Source of the DNA: Undaria pinnatifida
Taxonomy: Eukaryota; Sar; Phaeophyceae; Laminariales; Alariaceae
Assembly: GCA_012845835.1 (NCBI GenBank)
Contig: JABAKD010000023.1
Coordinates: forward strand, 10,829,840-10,893,839
Length of the DNA: 64,000 nt
Direction of reading: 5' to 3'
This document shows positions 19,793 to 34,700 of the stretch, in pieces. The notes below the pieces were generated by a model that saw nothing but the letters and a program-made list of their open reading frames with translations, was not told the origin of the DNA and did not search any database. The stretch's first letter is position 1, and every line of letters begins with the position of its first letter. Made by a program: the position numbers and the translations under genes.

Positions 19793-22700
19793 GTAAGTTG
19801 TCTCCATTTGACTTCAACACATGTAATAAATTCAACAAACATATAGTGACCGGCATAATATATGGACCCATTATGGTCATCCTTAAACAACACCCTGAAC
19901 AAGTTTAAACGAGTGGGCGTTAGCCGAAGCAAATTCAGAACCAAAACCTCGAATGGTTCGTGGATCGGCACGAAAGAGCGGGTCTTGAGCAGGTGTAAGC
20001 CGGCACCGTTCGGCCAACCATGTACGCTGTACATACTAGCTACGCGCGCTCGACTAATTTACGCGTCCATGTTGGGAGAAGAGAGACGGAGTACGAGTAT
20101 CACCTTGCTGAACGCGTGTGTTATGAGTCCCTGCATTCCAATTACCACGCGCTTCCTAACCCACCAGATCGGATATAATGGCGGAAGCGGTACGTGGCAC
20201 TGTAGAAAGGCACCAGTCTTTTATGAAGATCCTTTCTGGAAAAGCGAAATTATGTGTGTGAACGCGGTTTAGATGAACAAGCCCGTGGCTTGCGAGGTGC
20301 AGGAAGCGCTCATACTGCAAAACCAAGAGTCACGTTCCGATCACTTAATGTTATCGAGTGTCGTCATTCAGACAATCATGAACATAGATAGCAGCCTCTA
20401 TCAAAGCACGCGGACTCCAAAGCCGACGCCTATACCGTCCCGACTATTTCGAGAATGTGTCGCTCTAACCTTTCCGCAAAGTGGTCAATGTATTCGTTTT
20501 GCGGGCCAACAGCTTCCAGCCCCTCTCCGTACGGCCGAGTGCGTGTCATACAAAAACATCTCGGCGTACTCATGTGCTCCACACGAACGCCGTCCATGGC
20601 AGACAACGCTGACAAATCACGATCGCGCGTGTCTATCGTGCACTGACGGAAATATACCGTCAAATATTATTGTTTGAATACCATATGATTACCAACGAAG
20701 ATTCGAAGCTCAACAAACTCGTCAAGTGAGAGCAAGTCCAGCAATTATTCACGGCCTATACAGCAAAATGGTGCCAGTATATCAATCACGGCGACGCTTT
20801 ACCAACCCCGAGGCCTACTGAGTTGATGTCAGCGTATGTTACAACCTCTCGAGGTATTGGCACATATCCAGACACACAGAAATCGCTGTGTCGAGGTTGC
20901 GTGGCAGGTGGAACTTTTCGTTAGATGGAGCATATTGAAGCAGACTGCTCCGAAATGTGCCGCGTGTACGTGTCCGCCATTAAGGTGCACCCTGGCAAAA
21001 CATCTAAGACAAACGGTTCAGAAACGAACTCTTTCCTTACGCCGGCAAAGCACGGGTAGGACGTAACAAATACGCAACTACAAAATCTCGCCAGACGTTT
21101 CTGTCTACGCCTCCCGCAGATGGCCCCATAATTTCCAGAGCAACGGCAACGTGTTCGAAACCCTCTTGTAGCATGACAATACCTGCGCCGAAACGCTGCA
21201 AGAGATGGCGATGTGTGCGGGTAGTCGGAGCGTGTCGACGATCGAAATTCAGAAAGGATATGTGCACTGATATTTTCTGTCAGTCTTAATCTAACAGAAC
21301 ACTAAATCAGATGTAATGGAAGGGAGAACTTTGCTTGGTCGCCGATGACTTCATTCGTGGTGCCCATTCCCGAGAGTCGCGAAGTACCTGAAAGATTGCT
21401 GCTTTGAGAGTTTTACTCATCGTAACGCACTTCGTAGATTCAGTGTACGGTAGCGATGCACCGCTCAGTGAAAACGTGGGTGCCCCCTCCTTCCGTAGCC
21501 TTGAATTACTAGTGCTACAATCTACTAGTGCTACAATTGAAAGTGAAACCTGATGAACAATCTTATGACTTATAGAAATACGTAACAACGAGATAGTTCA
21601 ACGTTCGATAAAGACTTTCCGGCGATTTTGGGTTCAGGAGCCCCGCCACATCGAACATGTTTTGGCCGATAGGTGCTACTTCTATTCGTAAGCTATTCGT
21701 AAGCACCCGCCCTTGATCATGTCACAACCGCTACCCGCCGTTGAGACTAACTAGGGTGTGGACAGAACTCACCCGCAGCCGGTACCCTCTTCCAGGGTAA
21801 TCGCCCGGAATTATAAACACATTACGAGGCCAACTCTTGTCCGCGCAAATGTGATTAATTGCTGAAACCTTTGCCCGCTCCAAAGCCGTTTAAGCTGCTA
21901 AAAATTGTCCGCAACACTTATTCTACGTTCATTCGCCAATTTGTGTAATTTTCATTGCTTGGTTCGATGGCTTGCGCGCGTGTACGGTTTGCTACCGTAT
22001 ATTTGGGTTTTGTTTATCTCAGTAGGAACCTATCCTTTTGTACGGCATCAGCATCGCAGTGTCGAGGGTACATCGAAACTGGAACTGTAACTGGTGCACA
22101 AGAAGGTTTCTCAATAAAGTCACATGACCAAGCTCCTACGATTCATCCCGGCCAACAGAGTTGAGATTGTTGACGGAAGTAAAGGAAGCGTAGGAACGGC
22201 ATCCCTCCCCATCTTTCAGTACCAGCAGCCAAAGTCGTCTTATGCAACGGTGTTTGGCCGGTCCTGACCCCTCCCGCTGGTACGGAGAGGAGGTACCTCG
22301 AAAAAATCGCGAATCGAGAACGATCGGATCAGGAAGTGTTCTAAGTCTCATGTGTCGGATGACATGACGTCACGGGGCTCTTGACCGTCATTAAACGGGT
22401 GGGGTCACCATGGCCCGACCTGACCCGCGAGAACTGATATCTGACCAGCATGAAGGCCAGGCCATATGGCTCTACCAACGGTCGAAACTAACTTCGGGGC
22501 TTGTTTGATGTTTTTTTTTTGTGTATCCATATCGCAACACGCGTCAGTGCAACGTATTTTATCAACATATTATACCCTTGAACGCCACCTTGTGACACAA
22601 AAGCAACGAGAGATCATGAAAGTATATACAGCGTCAACCAACACACACTAGTGCGATTAAAATACCTTTTTTCCATCGGGCGTTCGGCGTGGTTGTTTAC

Positions 22701-25700
22701 CCATCTCCAACCAGTTTAGGCTATATCAACAAGTATTTTTTTTTGCGACGAGAGGAAACTCATTGTACCGGAAAGTTCAGGCACAGCAACTGGGTACCAA
22801 AGTGGCAATTAACGTCCACGAGTGTGAAATACCCGGCTGCACGTGTGTAGTTTTGCCGTTTGCCTGCACATATCCATCATGTGCAGACATTTTCAACGAC
22901 CGGTATCAAGTTTTGCCGTGTGAGAAAGTGTGGGGTGTAACAACAAAAATCATTACGCTCAAGATGCGTTGGCACCGCCCAGAGAAGGGCCCATGCAAGC
23001 GTTCATAACTCCATGTATTTCGCACCAACGTAAAATATCCTGCCGCCGTCGTGTTTACTTGGCGTTTGTTCATCCTTCTTCATCCATTGTAGGTGTTGCA
23101 AACACGTCGAACGTACTCGTCACAATGATAAAATGCATCGTGTGTCTATCGACATCATTGACGTGAAGATAGATACCAGATGGAAGAGCTCGAGCATCAA
23201 GTAACTCAAACGAGCACTACCGCAGTCTCCGGGTGGCCCATCTTTCATCGACGTGTAGTTTGTTTACCCGTTTCCATCCAGCGTAAACGTTGCCAACAAT
23301 GGGCGTTTTTTAAATTGGACGTGCACCAAAGAGCAGCAAAAGGAATATCAAACGTGTAGTTTTTTAGTTATCAAGTAACTCACGAGACTTACTTAAATGA
23401 CCGGTTGCGGGCGTGAAAATTGGTGTCTGTTTACTCATAGCTACGTGAACCTGATATTCTTTCAACTGCCATCTTGATTTGAGGCCCGCAGAAAAGTGGG
23501 AGAGAGTGGTGGAGCACACGCGCGTTTTATTTGCACGTTTCGGTTGAGACTTTTACGCCATAAGACAACCAGTCACAATGCCGGAACACTGGTTCTCCTA
23601 AACATAATATTTTCGTTTGCCGTGATAGATATTCGTCTGAAGACAAAACATCAGCTACACTACACTGTGACTCCGGTGTGAACTCTCATGACACTCCCGC
23701 GAGGCCGATCGCCTGCCCCATCCTCGCCTGATTGGGGTGTTGTCTGGTCCAATTGACGCAGAATAAAGTATTTGTCGCCAAAGTGCTGGATCGCTTGCAT
23801 GAACAATGGATACAAGAAGTTGCCGTCTATTGCGTATGGGTTTACTACTGTTGCGAAGTTTGCTCACGAGTGTGGACGCGTGCAAAAATGCGAGCGGTAC
23901 CATTGCATGCACTCTACGGTAAAAATTCAACATGCGTTTGAAACCTCCCCGGGAGAGTTCTGAATACGCCACCCATTTTTTTTTTTTGAGAAAACTGAAA
24001 GTTCGACCAGATGACAAAGCCCATGGCCTAGGCATAAAATGCGTGTGAGTCCCCGGTGCCTCTGTCCTCGGTGTCCATGTGCCCATTGTCCAAGCCATTT
24101 CAGCTGGTTAACGATCTAAATTGAACCCCGACAAGCTCTACGACCGGTCCGTGAGATATTTTGCTACACGGTCGGTGGTCGATGAATGATTGCCCATTGT
24201 TTATTCCCATTAAAAGTTCATGTTCAACCTACCCGAACTTCGCTAGGATATTACCGCTCACCAGAGCATGGGCTACCGACAATAATCGTACGAGCTACCG
24301 TTCGAATATATAACGACACCCATCAGTCGATATCGTACTTGGCCATAATTGCTGTTCGCACTAGGTTAATGATATGCACACATGCAGGCGATAAATCCCA
24401 TGCCAACATAAAACGGCCAAGCCAGAAATAGCCTTTAAACGATACTTAGCAGACCTTACCTTGGACAGCCCCGCCAATCACAGGTATTTCAACCAAAAGT
24501 CGTTGCTACCGCCACACCATGTGTCCAACGCTAACTGCACCTACCCTTAATATTTGCCATCTACAGCGCATTCTACCTTCGACGTGCACATGTACTTCCT
24601 ACGTAAGACTTCAAATGTTGTCAAGCTCAGTATACCCTCGGCTGAGAACAGATGTTAAGATCAAATGATGTGCTACGCAATGGGCGTCTTGATGGCTTAG
24701 GGGTAGACGAGGTAACGAAACCAATTTCCGGACAGGAAATGACATTCCGAAGATTGTTATTTCTAACATTGTGGGCAGTGAAGGACCATATTACGGACGC
24801 CGCTTAGCCTAAAACTCCTCATCTGTGGTAAACCTTGACTCGAGTTATCTCCTGATCTACCTCGTTGTTGCGATATATTTGTTGCTGTGTGCTTCCAGGG
24901 CGGCTGAAAAACTATTATTTCCGGAACTTCGGATTTTATAGAGCGGCGCGAATGAGTAAATGCAGGGGTTTCGGCGGATATAGGTTCGCGCGGGGCCAAG
25001 GCCACGGCGCGGGCGTTACTTCCTTGAACTCGCTCGGCGTCATTCTCTCCAGTGGCTCTCCTGTCGCCCTTTGCTTATTTTTGCCCTTAAGTACCTTTTC
25101 AGTTTAACGGCATGAATCCGTAATGGAACGGTGAACAAGGAGTCATCAAAATAAATAAATAAAATCTGAATGACGGGGCTCCTTAACCAAAGCAAGTCGG
25201 AATATGCGTTGTCAATATTTTTCGATGCCATTTTCTGTATGCCCAGGCCGTGAGGTTCTGTATCGTGTTTCCACTTATGGTTTCCTCACAGTGATTTGGG
25301 GAGGCATAGTGCCTGAGAAACAAAGCGATAACCTCTACCGGCCGACATGTCTGTATCCGATTAAACCGAAACGGCATTGTCCGTTGTGAACGTCGAATTG
25401 ATAGCAGTTGACAAGACCCCGGTGATATCTGTCTGGCTCACTTCCCCTGTCATAAACTGAAGTTGCCACGACACACCCATACCCGCTCCACAACAGGACG
25501 GAATGCGTTCGTCTGAAGAACTTCGTGGCCGAGGCAGAAATCACGGACAACACAATAAAAAACTGTGGAGTTTACGACTTCGAGTTTGACCAGGGAGACC
25601 AAAACGGGGAAGGGATTTACATCGGGACCTCCAGTTCCCAGGTCAGGATTTGACCATTCCAGAATCGCATCAGCATCGTATATGGACCAATTTCCACAGC

Positions 25701-28700
25701 AGTACCAATATGGGAATGCTGTCCGAAGCCCAATGCAACATGTTGTGCGGCTCCTCCAACGTAACGTATCTGTGGAGCACACCAGTTTTCGTTTACGGCT
25801 GACGTTGCGGTAGTCAACCTTGTTCGACCCTTGCCGAGTCTCACGGATACTCTCGGGTTTTATCGTCGCACCCCACCAATCTTCCCGCAATCCATATTAA
25901 TCAAGACGCTTCATCGACTAACCCATCGCCCAAATACCGCGCTTTACACCCGTTTATGCGTGTAATGTCTGTGGTATACATGCTACGTTGACACAACGTG
26001 AACTCCTCTCGCTCGAGTAAATTGTCCAGCCCACGCATTTCCGTCAACTCCTTGTGGTCTTGTTTTCAGCCCACGCGGTTACACTCCCACTATAACGTAC
26101 GGTATTGGCCAAAGCACGACACCATGACTTCCATTTTGGTGGCGGTTCGGGTCGATGACGTGCTGGGTTCACCGACCCGATGTCTTGTTTTCACGCTTAC
26201 AGTGGTTGCATGGGGCGGACAGCAGCAACGGAAACTTGATAAGCGGGAACACCATCGCTACGCACGGCAGCGAGTGCGTGGATATCAAGGAGGGATCGTA
26301 CGGCAACATCGTCGAATACAACACATGTTCATATGAAATGGAAGAAAAGTCAGGCTGCATGAACATACGGGGTGACACCAACGTTATAAGGTGGGTGAAT
26401 TTGACAAAATATAGGTTCGACGTTGGTGAATACAAATAACCGAATATGGTGACGCAACAGGCCGGTTCTTGATATGAAGGAGTTTGTAGCGGGCCCAACC
26501 AAGGTACACGTTGCGATGGAGGTGGAGGTGGGTCGATGTTGTGCGAGCATGTTATGGCGACAGGGCTCTTCCGACCGAACGATTTAGTTCTGAAAAATAA
26601 CCGAACCAGAACGAAGACTACCAAAGAGTGGCGTTATAAGATTGAGGTAGCACTTTTTGGCTGAGCTGTGTTCTGGATGCCCGGGCTCCTTGACCCCCAA
26701 GTCGTCAAAGCACCATTCATTGTCTTGCAAAAATGTCTCTTTTTATACCTAGGATAGGTGGTGTGTTGATCGCATGACCGGTGTTGCTCTTTACAGTTGA
26801 GCCAAAACCAGCTCGTTAGGTGGAGGGATAATGGCAGCTATACAGTTGAAGGGTGTCAGAGGAACTACACAGTGCTCCTCGATCGTAGAATTCAGCGAAA
26901 ACAAACACTGACTTCTGACGGTGTCATGCATGCCCCTCTTCGCTCAGTATTAACGCCGCGTTATTGATCATGTGTATAGGTCATTGTACAATCTCTTTGA
27001 CAGTCGGTGTGTACAGCTTCAAGTCAAGGGAGGGGGCCTCAGATACTTTTCTGCGGACCATTACCGTAGCCATACATCCTGAATGGGCAGATCCATGTTG
27101 ACGCAATCCGTGAGATTTTATCACAGGAGCGGCTAGTAGAAAAAGGGAAGCATTCGGAAATTAATATATATATGTACATCCAGCAAATAGAGTGTATTTT
27201 CGCGTTGGCGTGGCATATCTTTGTCTTCGAATCGACGTAAGAGCGAGGCTACGGCATGGAGGCTTATTTCCTCGGCAATTAATTTGGAGTCGTTTGGAGC
27301 CACCCTGGTAAGGAAGTTCATGCGCACGCCGCGCCAACAACGCCATCTCTGTTTATAGTTTCAGTGATATATCGGGCCGCTTGCGTAGACGTCCTACTCG
27401 CGTTGCAGGACGTAGGGGTGCCCCCCCAACTATAGCTTTGCTCCCGGGCTCCATTAACGTTCCAGTAGACCAGAACATGATCAACACAGTTATCGACAAC
27501 ATCTACGGAGCGGGGGGACGGGGGTGGGGCGGGGGAAGTCATCGAGAGATATATGTGATCAAGGCTAACGGTCGGGAGGGCATCGCCCTTTTCACCACCG
27601 GGTTTTGATCAACCACACGAGCGACTCCGTACCTTACAGAAAAATGCATTTTAGGCGATTTCCGTCTCGAGGCAAGGTACCTTACACTTCAATTGCTGGT
27701 TGTAGTGGTACTCCGAGTGGGGGATGCGTGGTTGGTCGGTGTTGGGAAGCGTGCTCCTCATGGTTTCCGGTGCCCTTGTTTGGTCTTTCCTCATGGCTCA
27801 CTGGATAGACTCAAAAGCTTATACATTATTTCCTCCACATTGAACTTTAAAAGACAGACAAAACAGGCCTAGGCACGATAGGGCAGGGTGGAGCACGTAG
27901 AGCAGGTAGTGCAGGTAGAGCAGGTAGTGAGATGTGGGGCGTCCTTCTTGTCCCACCATCGTTCACCTACAATATCGCCCATCTGTGATGGCCTTGACAT
28001 AAATGTGACGTCTAATGTCACGTGGTTTCACCTAAACCATGACGTTGTTTCACGTCGAATCTATAAACTATCCTTCTACGGAGGGCACTTTATTACACTA
28101 GCCCACCTTCAATAGTCGTAGATGCAGATCACCTGGCAATCAAAGGATGTCAACAAAACATCCAGAATTGAAAAGGGGGTCGAAGAAGCGGCTATTCAAA
28201 ACAGACGAAAATTAGGCTATAGATTCCCCCTCACCTCGTAATAATGAGGCTTAAATGCCTCATTGCAAGATATACAACCCTATGATGGAGCTCACAACCG
28301 TGAGGGCTCGAGAAAGGGTATGTACCTACGATATACCAGTAGCAATCGGCCTACGAAAACACGAAGGGCGCGGCCACTGAGCGCAAGGATCGAAGGGAGC
28401 CCAAGAGGAAGGTATAGAATCGAAAACCAAGTCAGAAGAGAGGAAGGAAACACGTGTCACGCTGTGAAGGCCAGACGAGTTTACGGCCTGAAGCGTCGTG
28501 CCGAAGGGGTGGGTGGTCGGTCCATTTGCCGGAAGACAAGAGATAAATCAAGAAACACTGACTAAACGAACGTCAGAGTCCGCTACGTTGGACATGAACA
28601 GCTGACGTGGGGCCATCGGTTGGACGAGCAAATAGAAACGATCAAGACGCGAGAGTTCTTTCAAAGTTGAAGCTGAGCTCTCGTCTCGCAATTAAATGGC

Positions 28701-31700
28701 CTGGCGCTAGTAGTGCTGTATCGGTTGATCAGCGTGTAGCGTCCAGGGATGTGTGCCGTAATGGTTATGGGCCGGCCACGCTGTTGTTGTCGATGTTGTC
28801 GTCGTTGTCCCAGCAGCTGCTTCTGGAAGAAAGGCGATCATGGCGCTGTCGACCCAACAAATAGTTGAAACGGCATTTACAACGAGCGGTATTAGTTGTC
28901 GCGGGTATTTTTCCTGGTGACGGCGCCGGGTATGCGGTCCGCACGTTCCCGCAAATACCAAAAGTAAAAAGCAACATCCAGTATGCCCAAATGAAGGTTG
29001 AGCGCACCAGAGGCGTAGTGGTGTCGCCAAAGTGGGAGAGTGCCGCCGGCACGATGTGGACGTCTGGAAGAACGCCCGAAAGCCCGCGGAGTGGTACTCG
29101 ATGGCCAGGTAGTTGACAATGATGCTCGTCGCAGATTGTGTCCCGTATCGCAATATGTGGTGGTCGCGAGCCACCACTTTTTGCGGTTCGTGAGACAGAC
29201 GCAGGCGTCGTGGGCGTTATAATTCGGGTGGTCGCGACCGCCGTGGCGGCCACTACGGATAGGATGGCGTCTGCGTCGTTGGGCGACCTTGCTGTCGCGG
29301 TTACAACGGTCAATATCGGTGATGTAGGTGGTAGTGAGAGAAGAACGATGGTCTTGACCCGAGGAGTAGGTGATGCGGGGGGGGTGCGTGCGGCGTTTTT
29401 GGGGGCTGGTTGCGGAGGGCGTGTGCGGTTGTTTTAAGCCGTGGTTTCACGGGAGGTGGGTGCTGGGGCTTGGAGCGTGTAGGGCAATGCGGCAGCAAAG
29501 TTGGTTTGGCGGTTCTGTGGCCGTTTCGGCAACTGTAGTAGCGGCGGGAGGGGGTCGGAATTCAAGGAAATAGACCGAACCGGCATATTACCGCAGACGG
29601 AGCGTCTAACGATGCCGACATGAGTCGTAGTTGGGTAGGTACGACATGGCCAATAACCGAAAAAAAAAATACCGCAGACAGGGGTGTATTTGGGTGCCGC
29701 CCAGTCGAGACCGTGGGCGCGCCGGATGCAGTTGTGAGCAAGTACCAGCAAACAAAAGCAGTGGCGATTGGGCGCAGGGGTTAAGCGCGGTGATAGGCGG
29801 GCGATTATGAACCGTTGTGGTGATAGACGCGGGCGCGTGGGGTGGGCGGCTATGGGAGCCGGGGATGGGGATGTGAGCAGCAACGTGTCGGTTGGGACGG
29901 TTATCGTGGCTCAAATGGGCGGTAGTGGGGCACAAAGAGCCGGGATTGGGGTGGTATGATATTCGGTAACCACCGCGGTACTGGCCTGATGGGTGCCGCT
30001 TCGGCGATACACGCTGTGGTAGTCGTCGCTGTACCTGCGGCGTTGTTGCGCTCCACCACGGGAAAAAAATAACCTCTTGCCCTCAGGCGCTAAACAAACA
30101 TCGCAGTCGCACCAGGTGGGCGTCTCTCGTGGAGGGATCAATCCTCCTAGTCTCAGCGTGTAAGGTGGCCGTACCAAACGTCGAGGGATCCGGTTTAACT
30201 GAAATCGGTCGGGGTCAGTGGCGGCGGTGGATTTGCCGTCAACGACCCTGGCAGCAAAATTGCGCTCCGGGCATTATTTTGATTTTATCGGACAGAATGT
30301 CAAAGTCCTTCATTGTAACTGTACCACCCATGGCTACAGCAGGAGAAGGACGCGAAGCACAATGTTCATTGTGAGGGTTGAGAGGTTGGGTCCTGGTTAG
30401 TGCGGGATTTACCGCGAGGGTTGCGGGTGGGGTCCATGTTGGTCCGGAATGGATAGGGAAGGTATCGCACTCACCGGAGTAGAGAAGTAGGATGTAGTAT
30501 AAGTAGTTTTCGAACGTCACCAAGAAGACCCGAGGGTGATGGATGATTGAAGATATTCCCGGGGGAGGAGCGTGGTGCTCGGGAGATGGTTAGAACCACC
30601 GAGTTATCCAGTCGAAAACGAAAAAAAATCAGGCCTTACAACAAGGAAAATATGTGTACCTCTTGTACCCATCGATAACCTAAGATATGTTTGAGGTTTT
30701 CCGAAGGAAAAGTCCGGACCTAAAAATGACGGTATACTTCAGGGGTGCACTGTTTTTAAAAATACCTGGGGGGGTTCCGTGTAACACACGTAGTATACTC
30801 GTGAAAAAGGGAGATAGATGGCACTCGGAGCGCGACGCACTCGGTGTGTGCTTTTTCTCGACAGTATTTTTGCTCTAGCACGATCCTAATACAGTTCCGG
30901 TCATTCCAACGCTGCATCAGGTCGGGGGTGCGTAACAGTAAACACGGAAGCCTCGTAAAACTAGCTCAAACACGCGTGGGGTATTAAGCGTATAGACGAG
31001 GCTCGTGGCGCGATGAGTCTTCACCCTCGCAGAGGTTTTCCAAATACAACACAGCAGTGCACCGTGAGAGGATTTTACAAAGTACTACCGATATGATATT
31101 GTGGGATGCTCGACGTGTAATACCGTCGTTCGCGCATTCTGGGGTTGAAATCCCTAAAAAAAAGTAATGCACCGTGACAAAGCATAATCATTGTCAATTG
31201 CGTAAGTCAGCATTTTTTGCAGCGCGTGTTAATGCTGGTGTCAAGGTGATCATAGTTGCATGGCCATTTTTGCAAGACGAGATGCGCACCAGCACAATGA
31301 AGGCAACACGTGCAGCATAGATATCGGTACTATTCTGATCTTTTTGGGCAGAAATAAAACAATAAAAAAAAAAAAAAACAGCGGAAGAAAGAGGAAATTA
31401 AAGGGAAACCGTAAATAACAAAAGGCGCACTATCATGTCATAAATAATAGTGTAACAGACAGCAAACACCATTATTAATGGTAAAGTTGGCACAAAAAAA
31501 AAAATCGGAAGCTGCTCTCTGCCACCACAAAAAAAGAACGGTTTGATAATAAGAGACAGATTATCCAGGATTTTGAGAAAGGGTGCTCTTCCCTATTCCA
31601 CTGTAATACCCAGCTGTTTTTTGTTTTTAAATTGCTTCTGTGCACGCTGACTCGAATACGCTATGTTATTCCAACCATAGCACGCTGTTTCTGCAGGGGG

Positions 31701-34700
31701 CTGGTTGGTTGGGACCCATACAAACGTTCAGGAGATCGCAGAACGTTCTGATGGTATTGTCATCACGTACGTCTAATATCGATATGCACCATAGGACTAA
31801 AACCTGCCAACAAGAAAAAGACACAAAGGAATAGAAGTGTTGTGCCGTATTCGATACCAGTGTATGATACGCAGCTACGATACATGAAGCAAAAGAGTGC
31901 ATGAGAAAAACAAAACAGAGACCAGGTAGTACTGGTATATAGGCGAGCGCGTATGTTGTAGCAATGTGAGACAACAACAGCAGCACACCACGATGACGCT
32001 TGGTACTTGGTGCTAGATTCCATCTCACACTTACTAGTCTCCATCTCACACACAAGAAGCTTCAAAACTTCCGTTTAGGCAGAACGAAATGTTTCGAAAG
32101 TTTCATCAAAGCCAGATAGAAGATTACCAGAACGAACACTAGTAAAAGTAATCGCAGTAGTACAGCTATAGGCGTCGCGCACCGCTGGTGGTGGGCCTAT
32201 ACGAGTAGATGAGCCGTACTCTGTGCGAACATACATAACGGTGGCGTGTCTCGTAGGCCAGATGCAATGCTCGAAAGGTTACAGCACACATCGTGCTGGT
32301 ATGCTCGAAAGGTTACAGCACACATCGTTCGTGCTGGTACCTGGTACAAATATGCCAAGAAACCAAAACCCAAAAATGGTTCAGCTAAAGAACATAACCC
32401 AAAAAATAGTCACGCACTGCTGTCTATAATAGATCATTATTAATAGCAGAAATGCGAGGGGATGACCAAACGTAGGAGAGAAAACAGGGGCGAGTTATGT
32501 ATTTCATCCGAAGCGCGCAACTCGTACTCGGGGGGGTGTGGTTGGGCAACCTATGGCACATGTACCCCTCTTCCGTACGACACGGTACAGTAGTATGGTG
32601 TGGCGCAACGGAGCCGGCCACTCGAACTAGTCGAGTGCAAACAGACCACAGGGGTCCAGCCGTGGCGAAATTTTTCCACAAGGTTTTATTAACCTAGCGG
32701 GGTATTCTTCTGGAGACAGGACTCCCAACATAGGCACAAATCACTCGGAAATTTGACTAGGAACGCTTTTGGAGTGGAAAAGAAGTGAAGAAAAATACAC
32801 AACTATAGACTATGGGAGCACTTTCTTTGTTCGATTGTCATCGTAGTAGTGTTCCACGAAAAGAGAGCACGGGGAGACAATATATCGAAAACCTGCTGCG
32901 CAAGGCCATGGTAGCTGCAGACTCCACGTGTCCGTCGCACAGTAGAGGCCCGGAGGGGCCCGTGGTTTGCGGATAGGAGAAAAATAGGAAACCAAACTTG
33001 CTACTGGACGAAAGGGAGAATGTTAAAAGACGAGAGGAAAAAAAAAATAAGTAAAGAAAAACTACCTAAAAAAAAACGGGAAAATCCAAATGCAAAGCTA
33101 TGCAAGGCGAGAAGAGCTTGCCTTGGGGAGAGAAGAGCACCGGGGAGAAGGTCACGCAGCCCAAGGTCGACACGTTCACTGCTCCGACGACGCCAATTGT
33201 AGCGTTACTCCGAGTGGGGGATGCGTGGTTGGTCGGTGTTGGGAAGCGTGCTCCTCATGGTTTCCGGTGCCCTTGCTTGGTCTCTCCTCATGGCTCGCTG
33301 GATAGATTCAAAAGCTTATACAATATTTCGTCTACGTTAAACTTTAAAAGACAGACAAACAGGCCTAGGCATGATAGGGCAGGGTAGAGCATGTAGAGCA
33401 GGTAGTTCAGGTGGAGCAGGTAGTGAGATGTGGGGCGTCCTTCTTGTTCCATCATCGTTCACCTACATTATCGCCCATCTATGATGCCCTTTACGTGAAT
33501 TTGACGGCTGATGTCACGTGGTTTCACCTAAACCATGACATTGTTTCACGTCGAATCTATAAACTATCCTTCTACGGAGGGCACTCCATTACATGGTTCA
33601 TGTCGCAAAATATGCAGTACGGAGGCTAAAAAACGCAAAAGTGTAGGGGGGGTGTCACTGACGCCAATGGCTACTGTACAAAAATGGCCCAAAGCATTAC
33701 CCCCCTTACAGTGGGCTTGAGCATGTAGTCCGTGCATTTTGTGACTTTGTCTATACTTGTTTGGTTTCGGGCTAGGAACGGGTTGTTGCTTGCAAAGCGA
33801 GGTTGCACAGACACCCCGCAAAATCACATGGTCGGCGGCTGGAACCCATCGCTGTAGCCCGTGTGCCCGTTCGAAATATTGAACAGTTAGTTGTACAGGC
33901 AACTGAAATTCGTTAGGGCAATATCGATTCCGCCCGATTTGGGATGCATACATGAAAGCCTGCATAGAAGTTGATACTCTTACGGTTCCCGCGCTCGCTC
34001 ATCATCTCACCGCAGGTACAACACGGTCAAAGATTGCAACGGGGTGGGGATTCGCTTGGGGGGTTCAAAAGTTTCGGGCCTTCAATACGGACTTGATAAC
34101 GATGTGAGGCCAAAGTGATCGCGACCAAGGCTGTAATAGGGATGTACTCAGTTCGTGCATGGTCGTAGTCGTATGACCACAGACGCTCGCGTCGTTACTA
34201 TGCCGGGACGGAGCACGTCGGATTTTCACCAACCAGGCTGGTAGGCGGATCATTTTTTATGTTTCGTATGGCAAACAATCGAGGCCATTCGCTCGAGTGA
34301 CTCCCATGTCGATGTTCGGCCTTAAGCTTGAACGCTCGTCATTTTTTGCCATATATATCGGCAACTGGGATGGTTAGCGAAACCGCGTCAAGCAGATCGC
34401 CTAGAGGGTTTTCGTCTGTGATGTACCGAGTTCCCGGTGCGGGTGACTTAAGCCTGTCATTGGAAAGGGGACAATATTATAGCAAGATCATAACATCTCC
34501 CATACCCACCGTAGTCTTGAATATTGTATCGCCTGCACGTAAGAGGGAGATCCTTCGTACAGATGTCACGGACGATGCGTAGTATATGAATGTACGACAT
34601 CCTACGATGTAGCACCTTTGGAAACACATTTGATTTGTTAGCCAAAGTGGAGTCAAATCAACAGATTTCGTCGTAAACCCAGAAGTAAGCGACCATGCAC

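Larger units (their letters stand above)
26391..34015 (+). other. Intron 3 of the beta-helix gene (7,625 bp)
   Basis: GTGGGT to ACCGCAG. It contains two R2 copies (27,708-28,300 and 33,204-33,620), a G/T-rich zone at 28.7-30.4 kb with overlapping open frames on both strands, poly-A tracts near 31,365 and 31,490, and a tandem duplication at 32,265-32,338. No intact gene is supported inside it. The R2 copies lie in the sense orientation of the host gene. Confidence 0.7.

Noticed and set aside
19862..20677. Extra exon of the beta-helix gene within intron 1
   Set aside because: No beta-helix pattern, and exon 1 joins exon 2 directly in phase with a natural family sequence.
28707..29935. Minus-strand frames of 149-182 codons
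   Set aside because: G/T-rich composition lowers stop frequency; two registers overlap and no family is recognisable. Described as a zone instead of as genes.
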